DNA of 58,878 bases from Rhodohalobacter halophilus (GTDB lineage Bacteria; Bacteroidota; Rhodothermia; Balneolales; Balneolaceae). Shown here in pieces: positions 26,065 to 34,603 of the stretch (within the stretch, counting starts at the first letter, position 1; every line of letters starts with the position of its first letter). Position numbers and translations under genes: made by a program. The stretch lies in the NCBI RefSeq assembly GCF_001715195.1, contig NZ_MDWE01000030.1, positions 1 to 58,878 of the forward strand, read 5' to 3'. Under the pieces are notes generated by a model. It was not told where the DNA came from, searched no databases, and was given only the letters and a program-made list of their open reading frames with translations.

Positions 26065-27429
26065 TCACGAGAGAGCCTCACGGATAGTTTCAGCAGTTGC
26101 GCTGCCATTAGCAGACAAGCTGTTCAATCTACCGATATCCTTCGCAAATGAGGAGCCGTCGTTCAGATAAGGGGTCAGATACTTGCCGGGCTTCACCGTA
26201 GTATTTTCTATTTCGATGTAGTTCTCAGCTTGCCAGCGATCCATCTTTTTGCCGAATGAGGAGGGTGACTGGACCTGCAGTTGATGGAGAAGAGCCCCTG
26301 TTTCAGAGATGGTTCTGACCGGCATCAACTCCGTTGAGGGGGCTACGGAGTCCTCAACAGGAAGGTAAAAATTGGTATCGGGATGAAAAGGAGTTCGGTA
26401 GGCGTTGTACTTCTCTTTAGGTACCGAGATGGCTTTGATCGTGTGGCGGTAGATCAGCGCATACAGATCCCTCAGTGTGCTCAGAAGCTCTCCGGATACG
26501 GATTCCGGTGTGTGGGGCAGGTTGAGCGGGTAGATGCTCTCATGGGCGACCTCACTTCCGGCAATATTCCGGATGAACATCGGTTTGAATTCATGATCTT
26601 TCTGAACTCTGTAAAACTGCTTTTGAAGTTCACCCCAGGTTTCGCTGAAGTAGGAGTTGGCAGCGGTGCGCGGGTAGCTGATAAGGGATTCATCACTCAG
26701 TTCGAGGGTGTGTGTAAACAACTGCTGGAGTGATTCTTGTGCATTAGCCAGCGAACTAAAAAGTTGCTGCTCAATGGCTTTTTCTAACAGATCAAACGTA
26801 GAAAGGGGAGAGACGGAGTGATATTCCGATTCATCAACCAAGTCCTTTAGCGGTATCCATTCATCGGGATTACAGCGAATGGGCTGGCTTGAGATCCAGC
26901 GCCGTTCGGATTGGTCCTTGAAATTTCGAAATGGGAAATGGCTGGAAAAAACGGAAGCCAGTGCGGCGATCTGCATCGATGGCCGCCGGCCGCCCAATTT
27001 CCATTGATGGCGAATAAGAGATCGATTTTTTAACCTCAGTTCCAGATGATCCGGCTGTATGACTTCCGCCTTACTGATGAGCCTCTCAATTCCTCTTCGT
27101 CCCAAATGTTGAATGTAGGATCGTTTAACAGAGGGATCTTTCAGAAACTTGAAAACTGACCATGCGATGAAATCACCCGATGGATCAGAGTCTGTAGCGA
27201 TGATGACATTTCCGGCCCAGCTTGCCTGTTGTTTCAACTCTTTGCGGAATCCGAGTTGGTCGGGATCTGCAATCGCTTTTAACTGATGTTTGCCGGGGTC
27301 ATAAACCGGTTTCCAGGCGTAACCGCTGGTAGACATTACATAGACTGAGGAGGGGGCATACCGCTGAATGATTCGGGCAATAACCGGGGATTCAACAATC
27401 AGGAGGGTATAGGTTGCCGAGGCATTCAC
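26065..27429 (-). CDS. Compact, divergent type IA topoisomerase-like protein
   Basis: 454 residues, about half the length of TopA. An N-terminal Toprim domain (IVESPVIARI at 11-20, ATDSDPSGDFIAW at 78-90) is followed by a shortened type IA core. The core has the GRVQS-like segment GGRRPS (146-151), the strand/helix region PLSTFDLLEKAIEQQL (208-223), the catalytic-tyrosine motif SYPRT (Tyr252, Arg254) and a degenerate HEAIRP-like HESIYP (His296). Compared with E. coli TopA, Glu9, Asp111, Asp113, Tyr319, Arg321 and His365 have counterparts, but Lys13 is Ile17 and Glu115 is Ser84. There are no C-terminal zinc ribbons. It overlaps ybeY by four bases. Relaxing activity is uncertain; it may be a paralogue with a narrower or non-catalytic role. 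Confidence 0.8.
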   Translation of the reverse strand: MNASATYTLLIVESPVIARIIQRYAPSSVYVMSTSGYAWKPVYDPGKHQLKAIADPDQLGFRKELKQQASWAGNVIIATDSDPSGDFIAWSVFKFLKDPSVKRSYIQHLGRRGIERLISKAEVIQPDHLELRLKNRSLIRHQWKLGGRRPSMQIAALASVFSSHFPFRNFKDQSERRWISSQPIRCNPDEWIPLKDLVDESEYHSVSPLSTFDLLEKAIEQQLFSSLANAQESLQQLFTHTLELSDESLISYPRTAANSYFSETWGELQKQFYRVQKDHEFKPMFIRNIAGSEVAHESIYPLNLPHTPESVSGELLSTLRDLYALIYRHTIKAISVPKEKYNAYRTPFHPDTNFYLPVEDSVAPSTELMPVRTISETGALLHQLQVQSPSSFGKKMDRWQAENYIEIENTTVKPGKYLTPYLNDGSSFAKDIGRLNSLSANGSATAETIREALS

Positions 27430-27899
27430 GATGAGTTTTTCAAAGCTTCCAGGTATTGATCCTCAAGATCCGTCATAAGCTGTTTCTCTTTTGGTGTTTG
27501 ATCATCGTGGCCCGCCAGGTGTATCAATCCGTGCACAAAGACTCGCAAAAATTCGGTTTTCATGTTATCATCAAACTCTGCACTCTGTTCTGCAATACGG
27601 GGAGCACAGCAGTAAAGGGTTCCTTCAATGGCTTGAGAATCGTTCTCATCATGGCGGAATGTGATGATATCGGTAATATAATCGCGGTCGAGGAATTCGT
27701 GGTTAATTTTAACGATCTCCTCTTCGTCAACGTAAACCAATTCGATCTCTTTATAGCGAACATCCTCGCTCTTTTCAACAATCGTAATCAGTTTTAGTAG
27801 CTCGCTCTCCTCAACCGGTACACTCTCTCCGGACTCATTATTGATAATCAATTGATCATTCGGCTCGGTCGGGATGTCAGGAAAGTTCGTCATCGTCAA
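27426..27899 (-). CDS. ybeY: Endoribonuclease YbeY (rRNA maturation)
   Basis: A 157-residue UPF0054 metalloprotein that acts in 16S rRNA 3'-end processing and ribosome quality control. The zinc-binding motif is VHGLIHLAGHDD (H-x3-H-x5-H variant: His residues of VHG, IHL and GHD), followed by the family's KEKQLM helix. The central RDYITDIITF corresponds to the usual KPTDVLSF. The segment that is normally LGDIVIC is changed to EGTLYCC, a modest divergence. It overlaps the upstream 155-aa gene by 23 bases and the downstream topoisomerase-like gene by four, so translation of all three is probably coupled. Confidence 0.92.
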   Translation of the reverse strand: MTMTNFPDIPTEPNDQLIINNESGESVPVEESELLKLITIVEKSEDVRYKEIELVYVDEEEIVKINHEFLDRDYITDIITFRHDENDSQAIEGTLYCCAPRIAEQSAEFDDNMKTEFLRVFVHGLIHLAGHDDQTPKEKQLMTDLEDQYLEALKNSS

Positions 27900-28344
27900 A
27901 AGAGAAATTATCCAGATCGGCAGTATCCGTCAGAGACATGGCTACACCACACATCATCAGATCTTCAGGCAGTTTGGTGAAATCACCCTTCAAGACGGCC
28001 TCATTCACATTGGCATACATACTGCAGCCTGCACTCTCTTCCACAATCAGTCCGGTAGTGTTGATACCGTTTTTTCCGAAAAATGTAACCTGCTTCAGAA
28101 TATCGCTGGCAATGAAAGCGGTACAGTTATGAAGTTGTAGAAATGTGCTCCCCGAGTAAACAGAAACCATATTCATGCGCTCGTCATCCACTTCAAGGCC
28201 TAAGTGAATTTCCAGAGCCAGTCTGTTTCCTGCTTCTGAGTTTACAACCTCAAACCTGAAAACATCATCACCCAGAGGTTTGGGTTCAGCATTCAGGATT
28301 TCTCCGATGGTTGTGATGTTCTCTTTGGTAAATTCGTGAATCAT
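27877..28344 (-). CDS. Uncharacterised 155-aa protein at the head of the ybeY operon
   Basis: I do not recognise a family. It is a soluble, acidic protein without a signal peptide or membrane span. Predicted alternating strands (FRFEVVNSEAGNRLALEIHLGLEV, MVSVYSGSTFLQLHNC) and a conserved-looking segment FIASDILKQVTFFGKNG suggest a small alpha/beta fold. The C-terminus is very acidic (DDDELS). The coding sequence overlaps ybeY by 23 bases, strongly suggesting coupling and a role tied to RNA or protein quality control, but that is inference from context only. Confidence 0.75.
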   Translation of the reverse strand: MIHEFTKENITTIGEILNAEPKPLGDDVFRFEVVNSEAGNRLALEIHLGLEVDDERMNMVSVYSGSTFLQLHNCTAFIASDILKQVTFFGKNGINTTGLIVEESAGCSMYANVNEAVLKGDFTKLPEDLMMCGVAMSLTDTADLDNFSFDDDELS

Positions 28345-28419
28345 AGCTTTTTATCTGACGTTAAACTTCTTCAATATACAATTCCGAAGTTTAAGATTAA
28401 ATAACCGGTTTGATCCGGG

Positions 28420-31400
28420 CTAAACTCCAAGCCCGAACCTCTCAATTTGCTCCCTGCTCTCCTCAATCGATTCAGGCAGTGGCAGCCGGCCTTCCGTCAT
28501 TCCATTCACTTCAATGGTTAACGTTTCGGCTTTTTCAATCTCGCCGGTTTCGTAGAAAATATTTTGAATGATGGTTAAACGACTGACTGTAAAGCTTACG
28601 TCGTCGATCACATTGTCTCGCTGGCGGGAGAGTCGTTGACGTTCGCGATTCAGGCTTTGAGCTTTTCCAGTATTGGCCTGAGCCCGTGCCCGACGGATCT
28701 CTTCATCCAGATTTTGCATCCTGATTTCTGCCCGATCCAGTGCCCGCATATCGTAGCGAAGCTCGTGCATCAACTGTTCGCGAATGAAATCGGACAGATT
28801 GTTTGCACGCTCATTCTCTTCCACCCGCATGTAACGGAAGGCATAGAGAGCGGCAATGGTCCAATCGTTCTCAATTTCTCTGAACGGGATCATATCTTCG
28901 CCATATTTGAGCCAGTACGCAGCCTGTTCTCTCTCACCGCGCTCCATGTAAGCATCGGCAAGCTGAGTGAAACCGTAGCGGTAGTTACCAAGCATACGTC
29001 GCACGTTCTGGTCGAAATAGACCGTCGGAGAGTTCCAGTTGTTGAACTGAAATGACTCAAGCCTTGAGGCGTGCACGTCGGGATCCACATGACCAAACGG
29101 GCCAACATTTCGGCGGATGGGCACCACACGGAAGGCCTTTCCTTCAAACTGGAAATAGGGCTCCATATTTAAAAGACCCGATCGGGAAACTGTATTGGCA
29201 AAATAGACCGGTCTTAGCCATTGATTCTGCTGTAGAATTTCGAGTATCATCCGATCCTGAGTTTGCAGGTAGTACCTCATGTTCCCCTGGTTATCCCTTC
29301 CTGCAGGTCGTCCCTCGAGGTAGAATCGAACTTCATCATCCAGAACTGCAACCGGTTCCGAAAATGGGGTGGCCATTCTTACCTGGTTGAATAGGAGTTC
29401 AGTCGCGGCAATGTTTGTAGATGCGGTTTGAACAACTGCCTCCGGATTCTGCTCAATCATATTTTCGTCCGCATCAAAAACAGAGGAGAGGAGTTCCTTA
29501 TCAACCGGTATAACGATATCCCCGGGATTGTGCAGTTCAAGCTGACCGGTCATTTGCTGAATTTCCTCGTCACTCAAACTGATCGGCAGCGGGAGTGACT
29601 CGTGAGTGGTGCGATCGCGCAGCTGCTTTATGTACCAATCGGTATTCAGCAAACTCAGGTTCACAACCCGAACATCTGTCCGGATACCCTCAACCTCCTG
29701 AAGGTACCAGAGCGGGAACGTGTCATTATCGCCATTAGTAAAGAGTATGGCATTCCGTTCCACAGAATTTAGCAGGTTATAGGCGTAATCGCGCGGTACG
29801 TACATATCGCTTCGGTCATGACTCTCCCAGTTTTGGTAGAGCATCCAGAGCGGAACAGCCGCAAAGGTAACGGCTAAAACTCCATATGAGACCGCTTTAT
29901 TGTTTCCGACAAACTGCTTGATGAGCTCCATAATTCCGGTCAGCCCGATGCCAACCCAAATTGCATACGCAAAGAAGGAGCCCACATAGGCGTAGTCCCG
30001 TTCGCGCGGTTCGGCCGGCGTCTGGTTCAGATAGAAGATGATGGCAAGGCCTGTTAGTAAAAATAGAGCAGTAACTGAGAGCGCACGCCTCCAGTCGTTC
30101 TTGAAGTGATAAAGCAAACCAAAAAGCCCGAACAGAAACGGCAGATAGAAATAGGGTGTGTTGGCGGGATTGTTTTTATGTCGGGTATCTGAAAACCCGG
30201 AATACCAGCCTGTGTCTTGAATATCGGCTTCCCGCCCGATGAAATTCCAGTTCAGGTAGCGCAGATACATATGATTTACCTGATACTGCCAGAAATAGGA
30301 CCAGTCTGAATCAAAGTTTGCATAATACTCCATGTGGTGCGGCTGAGAGGAGTGCCGTCGCGGAAACAGTTTCTCAGCAGTACGGTCGATATTTCCGGTA
30401 CGGTTATCGTACGTATTGCCCTTCAAAAGTGGAGATGTTCCATACTGATCACGGCTCAGGTAGTTCACAAAGGCGGCAACCTCTGAGGGATCATTCTGAT
30501 CGATTGGCGGTTCGGCATCAGACCGGATCATAATCAGCGCGTAACTTGAATAGCCGATCAAAATCATCGCGTAACCCAGCAGAATCATGTTTGCAACACG
30601 CATTCCCTTTTTCTGTGTGTAGTAGATGCCAAAAGTAACGATAGCTACAATCAGTATAATAAAGGTTAGCGGACCGATGAGCCCGTAGGTCATACTTCCA
30701 ATTCTGCCGGCAATGTTCGGAATATGAATAATGGTGACCGGGTAAATGGCCAGAAAACCTGCAACGGAAACTCCCATCATGGCTAAAAAGGAGAGCGGTG
30801 AGAATTGATACTTTTTAAAATAGAATATGAGGGCTACAAAGAAAAGCGCCAGCAGGTTGAGAAGGTGAACCCCAATTCCGATGCCAAAAATATAGGCGAT
30901 GAGCAGCAGCCAGCGCTCAGAGTAGGGTTGATCATGCTGTGCTGACCATCGAAGTGCCATCCACACAACCAATGCAGTTAGAAACATGGATGAGGCGTAC
31001 ATCTCGGCCTCTACGGCATTAAACCACTGAGTGTGAGTAACGGTAAATGTAAATGCGGCAAAGAGTGCACCGCCGTAAGTTCCAAACTGATCCATCAAGT
31101 CCATCTGATCGGCTGAACCCCGCCACTCTTCGATAAGGCGGACGACGATCAGGTAGAGCAGCATAATGGTAAATGCCGAGGCCGTGACGCTGATCATGTT
31201 GATGCTGAGCGCCACATACTCTGCCGGCATAAACATCGAAACAAATCTCCCCACGATTGCGAAGAAAGGAGAGCCCGGCGGGTGAGCAATCTGAAGCGTG
31301 TGAGAGATGGCGATATATTCAGCCGGATCCCAGAATGATATGGTTGGTGCAACTGATAGCGAATAGATGATAAAGGCGTATAAAAAACTGATGAAGGCAA

Positions 31401-31449
31401 AAAACCGGTTTCTGGTTCGATGCTCAGCAAAAATTGATGATAAATCCAT
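28420..31449 (-). CDS. DUF2723 multi-pass membrane protein (GT-C/O-mannosyltransferase-like)
   Basis: 1009 residues. The N-terminal half is strongly hydrophobic, with about a dozen membrane segments. Near residue 40 is the motif SFWDPAEYIAIS followed by IAHPPGSPFFAI, which is the Asp-Glu and HPPG signature of DUF2723 and related GT-C lipid-linked sugar transferases. The C-terminal third is soluble, with helical TPR-like segments and a charged coiled region (RAEIRMQNLDEEIRRAR) ending in amphipathic helices. In Bacteroidota-type bacteria DUF2723 proteins are implicated in protein O-glycosylation or surface glycan assembly. The substrate is unknown. The gene is separated from the ybeY operon by 75 bp. 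Confidence 0.88.
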   Translation of the reverse strand: MDLSSIFAEHRTRNRFFAFISFLYAFIIYSLSVAPTISFWDPAEYIAISHTLQIAHPPGSPFFAIVGRFVSMFMPAEYVALSINMISVTASAFTIMLLYLIVVRLIEEWRGSADQMDLMDQFGTYGGALFAAFTFTVTHTQWFNAVEAEMYASSMFLTALVVWMALRWSAQHDQPYSERWLLLIAYIFGIGIGVHLLNLLALFFVALIFYFKKYQFSPLSFLAMMGVSVAGFLAIYPVTIIHIPNIAGRIGSMTYGLIGPLTFIILIVAIVTFGIYYTQKKGMRVANMILLGYAMILIGYSSYALIMIRSDAEPPIDQNDPSEVAAFVNYLSRDQYGTSPLLKGNTYDNRTGNIDRTAEKLFPRRHSSQPHHMEYYANFDSDWSYFWQYQVNHMYLRYLNWNFIGREADIQDTGWYSGFSDTRHKNNPANTPYFYLPFLFGLFGLLYHFKNDWRRALSVTALFLLTGLAIIFYLNQTPAEPRERDYAYVGSFFAYAIWVGIGLTGIMELIKQFVGNNKAVSYGVLAVTFAAVPLWMLYQNWESHDRSDMYVPRDYAYNLLNSVERNAILFTNGDNDTFPLWYLQEVEGIRTDVRVVNLSLLNTDWYIKQLRDRTTHESLPLPISLSDEEIQQMTGQLELHNPGDIVIPVDKELLSSVFDADENMIEQNPEAVVQTASTNIAATELLFNQVRMATPFSEPVAVLDDEVRFYLEGRPAGRDNQGNMRYYLQTQDRMILEILQQNQWLRPVYFANTVSRSGLLNMEPYFQFEGKAFRVVPIRRNVGPFGHVDPDVHASRLESFQFNNWNSPTVYFDQNVRRMLGNYRYGFTQLADAYMERGEREQAAYWLKYGEDMIPFREIENDWTIAALYAFRYMRVEENERANNLSDFIREQLMHELRYDMRALDRAEIRMQNLDEEIRRARAQANTGKAQSLNRERQRLSRQRDNVIDDVSFTVSRLTIIQNIFYETGEIEKAETLTIEVNGMTEGRLPLPESIEESREQIERFGLGV

Positions 31450-31715
31450 GTGTAAGTTTACAATTACGGGTTATTGCTGTCAGTTGTTTAACATAAATAA
31501 ACTGAGGTTTTACAGAACGGAGTACTGAACTTCTTGTTGCGTCACAAATCAGATCCGCGAAAGTCAAAAATATACCGAATCACAGTCTGAATGCACAATC
31601 AAAAAGGGTTTCAGATAAACTTGTTCGGGTTCATTCTAAAATGGCTCTTGCCATAGAGTTCAAAAATGGTTATCAACAGTCGTGTAAAATAGATTGATAA
31701 ATAAAATCTCGCAGA

Positions 31716-33212
31716 ATGGCTGACAAAGGTGCCGGTAAAGAACGGTTTACCACCAAATGGGGGCTCATTTTAAGTGTATTGGGAATTGCAGTTGGAACAG
31801 GAAATATCTGGAGGTTTCCCAGAATTGCGGCAGAAAATGGAGGAGAGGCCGGTGCCGGTGCATTTTTGATTGCATGGGTTACGTTTCTGCTCATTTGGTC
31901 TGTTCCGCTGATTATTGCCGAATATGGCATAGGTCGAAACGGACGTAAAGGTGTCATTGGCTCCTACATAAAGATGGCCGGGGAGAAATTTGCATGGATG
32001 GGCGCCTTTGTCGGTTTTGTGGCTACCGCCATTATGTTTTACTACAGTGTGGTTGCCGGGTGGTCGCTCTACTACTTTGTTGAGTCTATCATAGCCCCGC
32101 TTCCGCAAAATGTTGAGCAGGCGAGCATGGTTTGGGAAGGATTTCAATCGTCAGCGATGCCATCCATTTTTCATGCAATCATGATCATACTGGGAGGCCT
32201 CGTGATTCTGAAAGGCGTGAAGAGCATTGAACGGATGAATAAAATTCTGATTCCCTCACTTCTGCTCGTGCTTGTGGTCTCCCTTTTTCGTGCACTTACT
32301 CTGGAGGGGAGCGGAGCCGGAGTTTCCTACCTGTTCACCCCGGATTGGGCAACACTGAAAGAGCCACGACTTTGGCTGGAGGCCCTCACCCAGAATGCCT
32401 GGGATACAGGGGCCGCCTGGGGATTAATCCTCACTTATGGCGCCTATATGCGCACTCGGGACGATATAACAATCAGTGCATTTCAGACCGGTATTGGAAA
32501 TAACCTTGTCTCATTGATGGCTGCGGTAATCATCTTTTCAACGGTGTTTGGAACACTGGGTGCCGATATGAGTGACGGGGAAGTGCTTTCCATAATGCGC
32601 GATTCAGGCCCGGCTTCCACGGGACTTACCTTCATGTGGATGCCACAACTGTTTGATGTGATGGCAGGCGGTAAGATTTTCGCCATTCTGTTCTTTCTGG
32701 GGCTTACATTTGCGGCTTTCAGCTCGCTGATCTCTATGATTGAGCTGGCTACGAAGGTGTTTATTGATATGGGCGTTACACGTACCAAGGCAACTGTTGC
32801 GGTATGTACTGCCGGATTTTTATTCGGGCTGCCGTCTGCAATCTCATTGGATTTCTTCGCCAATCAGGACTTTGTATGGGGTGTAGGTCTGCTGGCTTCC
32901 GGCGGGTTGATCTCCTTTGCGGTGGTTAAGTTTGGCGCTGACCGATTCCGAACCACGCTGGTAAATAACGAACACAGTCGTTTTCAGCTTGGTAAGTGGT
33001 GGACCTTTATCATCAAATATGTGATTCCGGTGGAGGTGATTAGTCTGCTTACATGGTGGATCTATCTGAGTGCCACAAGCTTTGCACCGGATACCTGGTA
33101 TAATCCGCTCGACCCGTTTTCTGTGGCAACCGTATTTGTACAGTTTGCCATTGCTATTGGGCTGTTCAAGTTCTATAACCGGAAAATTGCAGAGAAAACG
33201 ATATTGAATTGA
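31716..33212 (+). CDS. Sodium:neurotransmitter symporter (NSS/SNF) family transporter
   Basis: A 498-residue inner-membrane secondary transporter with about 11-12 membrane helices. The unwound TM1 signature is GIAVGTGNIWRFPRIAAENGG; TM6 and TM8 segments (for example TYGAYMRTRDD, FSSLISMIELATK) follow as in LeuT/MhsT-type sodium-driven amino-acid uptake. The substrate is not readable. The gene is divergent from the DUF2723 gene across a 266-bp region. A second NSS gene lies at 53556-54908 with a different sequence, so these are not a recent duplication. Confidence 0.93.
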   Translation: MADKGAGKERFTTKWGLILSVLGIAVGTGNIWRFPRIAAENGGEAGAGAFLIAWVTFLLIWSVPLIIAEYGIGRNGRKGVIGSYIKMAGEKFAWMGAFVGFVATAIMFYYSVVAGWSLYYFVESIIAPLPQNVEQASMVWEGFQSSAMPSIFHAIMIILGGLVILKGVKSIERMNKILIPSLLLVLVVSLFRALTLEGSGAGVSYLFTPDWATLKEPRLWLEALTQNAWDTGAAWGLILTYGAYMRTRDDITISAFQTGIGNNLVSLMAAVIIFSTVFGTLGADMSDGEVLSIMRDSGPASTGLTFMWMPQLFDVMAGGKIFAILFFLGLTFAAFSSLISMIELATKVFIDMGVTRTKATVAVCTAGFLFGLPSAISLDFFANQDFVWGVGLLASGGLISFAVVKFGADRFRTTLVNNEHSRFQLGKWWTFIIKYVIPVEVISLLTWWIYLSATSFAPDTWYNPLDPFSVATVFVQFAIAIGLFKFYNRKIAEKTILN

Positions 33213-33218
33213 TCGAGT

Positions 33219-33258
33219 CCCGATATGGATATCTACCCGGTCCATTAGAGAGATCGGG
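33219..33258 (+). terminator. Weak nested hairpin after the symporter gene
   Basis: CCCGAT (33219-33224) pairs with ATCGGG (33253-33258), with an inner stem ATGGA/TCCAT. It lacks a T tract. It sits between convergent genes, so a terminator role is plausible but unproven. Confidence 0.35.
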
Positions 33259-33286
33259 TGAAGATGCATTTCGTAAAGTGAAATAT

Positions 33287-33853
33287 CTACTTTTTTCTAT
33301 CCAGTTTTTGATCGATGCTCTTCAGGGTTTTGTGAATTTCCTGAAGAATAGGGGCGAGGTTCTCGCTTGCGTTATCGGGGCTTGTGGATGCCTTACTGTA
33401 TGAGCTTCGGTCCGTGATCTCATCACGCTGCTCCAGTACCCGCTCTCTGAATTGACGTGCGTTCACAATCCCTGTCAACGACATATCAGACATACCCTGA
33501 GCGCTTTGACCGGCTGTTTCAATCATCAGTTTACTCAACCCCATCCACCTCAAAACCGGTCCCTCGTGAAATGTGAGGTCCTGTATTTTATCTAAAGGAA
33601 TAGTGCGTTCGGTTTGAAACCAGATCCCTTTTTTAAAATGGAGAGCCCGGGTCGTCAACTCACAAAACAAGTTATCAAAGTACCGGTTGATGTAGAGTTT
33701 ACCCAGTAGAAGCCAAAAGGGGAGAACAACAATCCCGACAATAGAGAAGAACAGAGCCACAGCCGTTCCATAGTAAACGTATTTCTTTAGAATTGGGTCA
33801 AATTCTGCTTTTTGAAGCGTGGTCGCTTTTCTTGAAGTCCCCGTAGTTGACAT
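33287..33853 (-). CDS. Bacterial PH-domain (bPH2) membrane protein
   Basis: 188 residues. A polar N-terminus is followed by two adjoining hydrophobic segments (about residues 30-58), then a bPH2/YdbT-type domain: ITTRALHFKKGIW-like segment, TIPLDKIQDLTF, and GLSKLMIETAG. A charged tail with a coiled-coil-like end follows (QEIHKTLKSIDQKLDRKK). YdbS/YdbT-type proteins are membrane-associated and of unclear role, in some bacteria tied to stress or antimicrobial peptide resistance. It converges on the symporter gene and has a 117-bp gap upstream. Confidence 0.82.
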   Translation of the reverse strand: MSTTGTSRKATTLQKAEFDPILKKYVYYGTAVALFFSIVGIVVLPFWLLLGKLYINRYFDNLFCELTTRALHFKKGIWFQTERTIPLDKIQDLTFHEGPVLRWMGLSKLMIETAGQSAQGMSDMSLTGIVNARQFRERVLEQRDEITDRSSYSKASTSPDNASENLAPILQEIHKTLKSIDQKLDRKK

Positions 33854-33970
33854 AATTGATTGGCTTGTAAATTAGTATGAGCTTAGGAATGAATAAGGAA
33901 TAGCTCAAAAATTTATTTTCACTGCCAATATACGGGAAAGAAATTTATTGGTTACATTCAGCCAGAAGGT

Positions 33971-34540
33971 TCAACTCTCATCATTATCCTTGGGCAGGAA
34001 ATGTAGTGCGGCCGAGTTCATACAATATCGCAATCCGGTCGGTTCCGGACCGTCGTCAAAAACGTGACCGAGGTGTGATTCACACCGGCTGCAGATAATT
34101 TCAGTTCGTGTCATAAACATGCTGTTGTCTTCTCTCTCCTCAACGGCAGCCTCGTCAATGGGTGCCCAGTAGCTTGGCCAGCCGCTGCGGCTGTTGTACT
34201 TCGTCTCCGAGCTGTAGAGAGGCTGTCCACATCCTTTACAAACATACACCCCTTCATCATATAAGCTGTTATACTCATTCACCCATGGCATTTCGGTACC
34301 TTTATTTCGAAGTACACGATATTCGGATGAACTCAGCAGCTCTTTCCACTCCTCTTCGCTGCGGGTAATCCTTTCATTATTTGATGTGTCGGACATAGCA
34401 ATCGTATATGTGAGATGTTCAATATGGCTGTGGAGTCCGGCAGTCACCTGTATTGGGGGCGTCTCGGATTGTCCCTCTGATGTACAGGAAACAGAAACCG
34501 AAATTAAAATCAGAATCAAGAATATTTTTTGCAATTTCAT
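33971..34540 (-). CDS. msrB: Peptide-methionine (R)-S-oxide reductase MsrB, lipoprotein form
   Basis: About 189 residues. It repairs R-methionine sulfoxide in oxidised proteins. The zinc site is CKGCG and CSRCESHLGH. The catalytic cysteine is in LRYCMNSAAL, and the substrate loop is SGWPSYWAP. The N-terminus is a lipoprotein leader (MKLQKIFLILILISVSVSC, lipobox SVSC), so the enzyme should be anchored in the envelope rather than cytosolic. I use the ATG at 34540; an ATG five codons upstream (34555) is also possible. A 40-residue linker separates the lipid anchor from the catalytic domain. Confidence 0.93.
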   Translation of the reverse strand: MKLQKIFLILILISVSVSCTSEGQSETPPIQVTAGLHSHIEHLTYTIAMSDTSNNERITRSEEEWKELLSSSEYRVLRNKGTEMPWVNEYNSLYDEGVYVCKGCGQPLYSSETKYNSRSGWPSYWAPIDEAAVEEREDNSMFMTRTEIICSRCESHLGHVFDDGPEPTGLRYCMNSAALHFLPKDNDES

Positions 34541-34603
34541 GATTTCGTAACGCATGAAAACCCGGAATCGTTCTTAATGATAGGCACGAATTCGAATCTT
34601 CCG

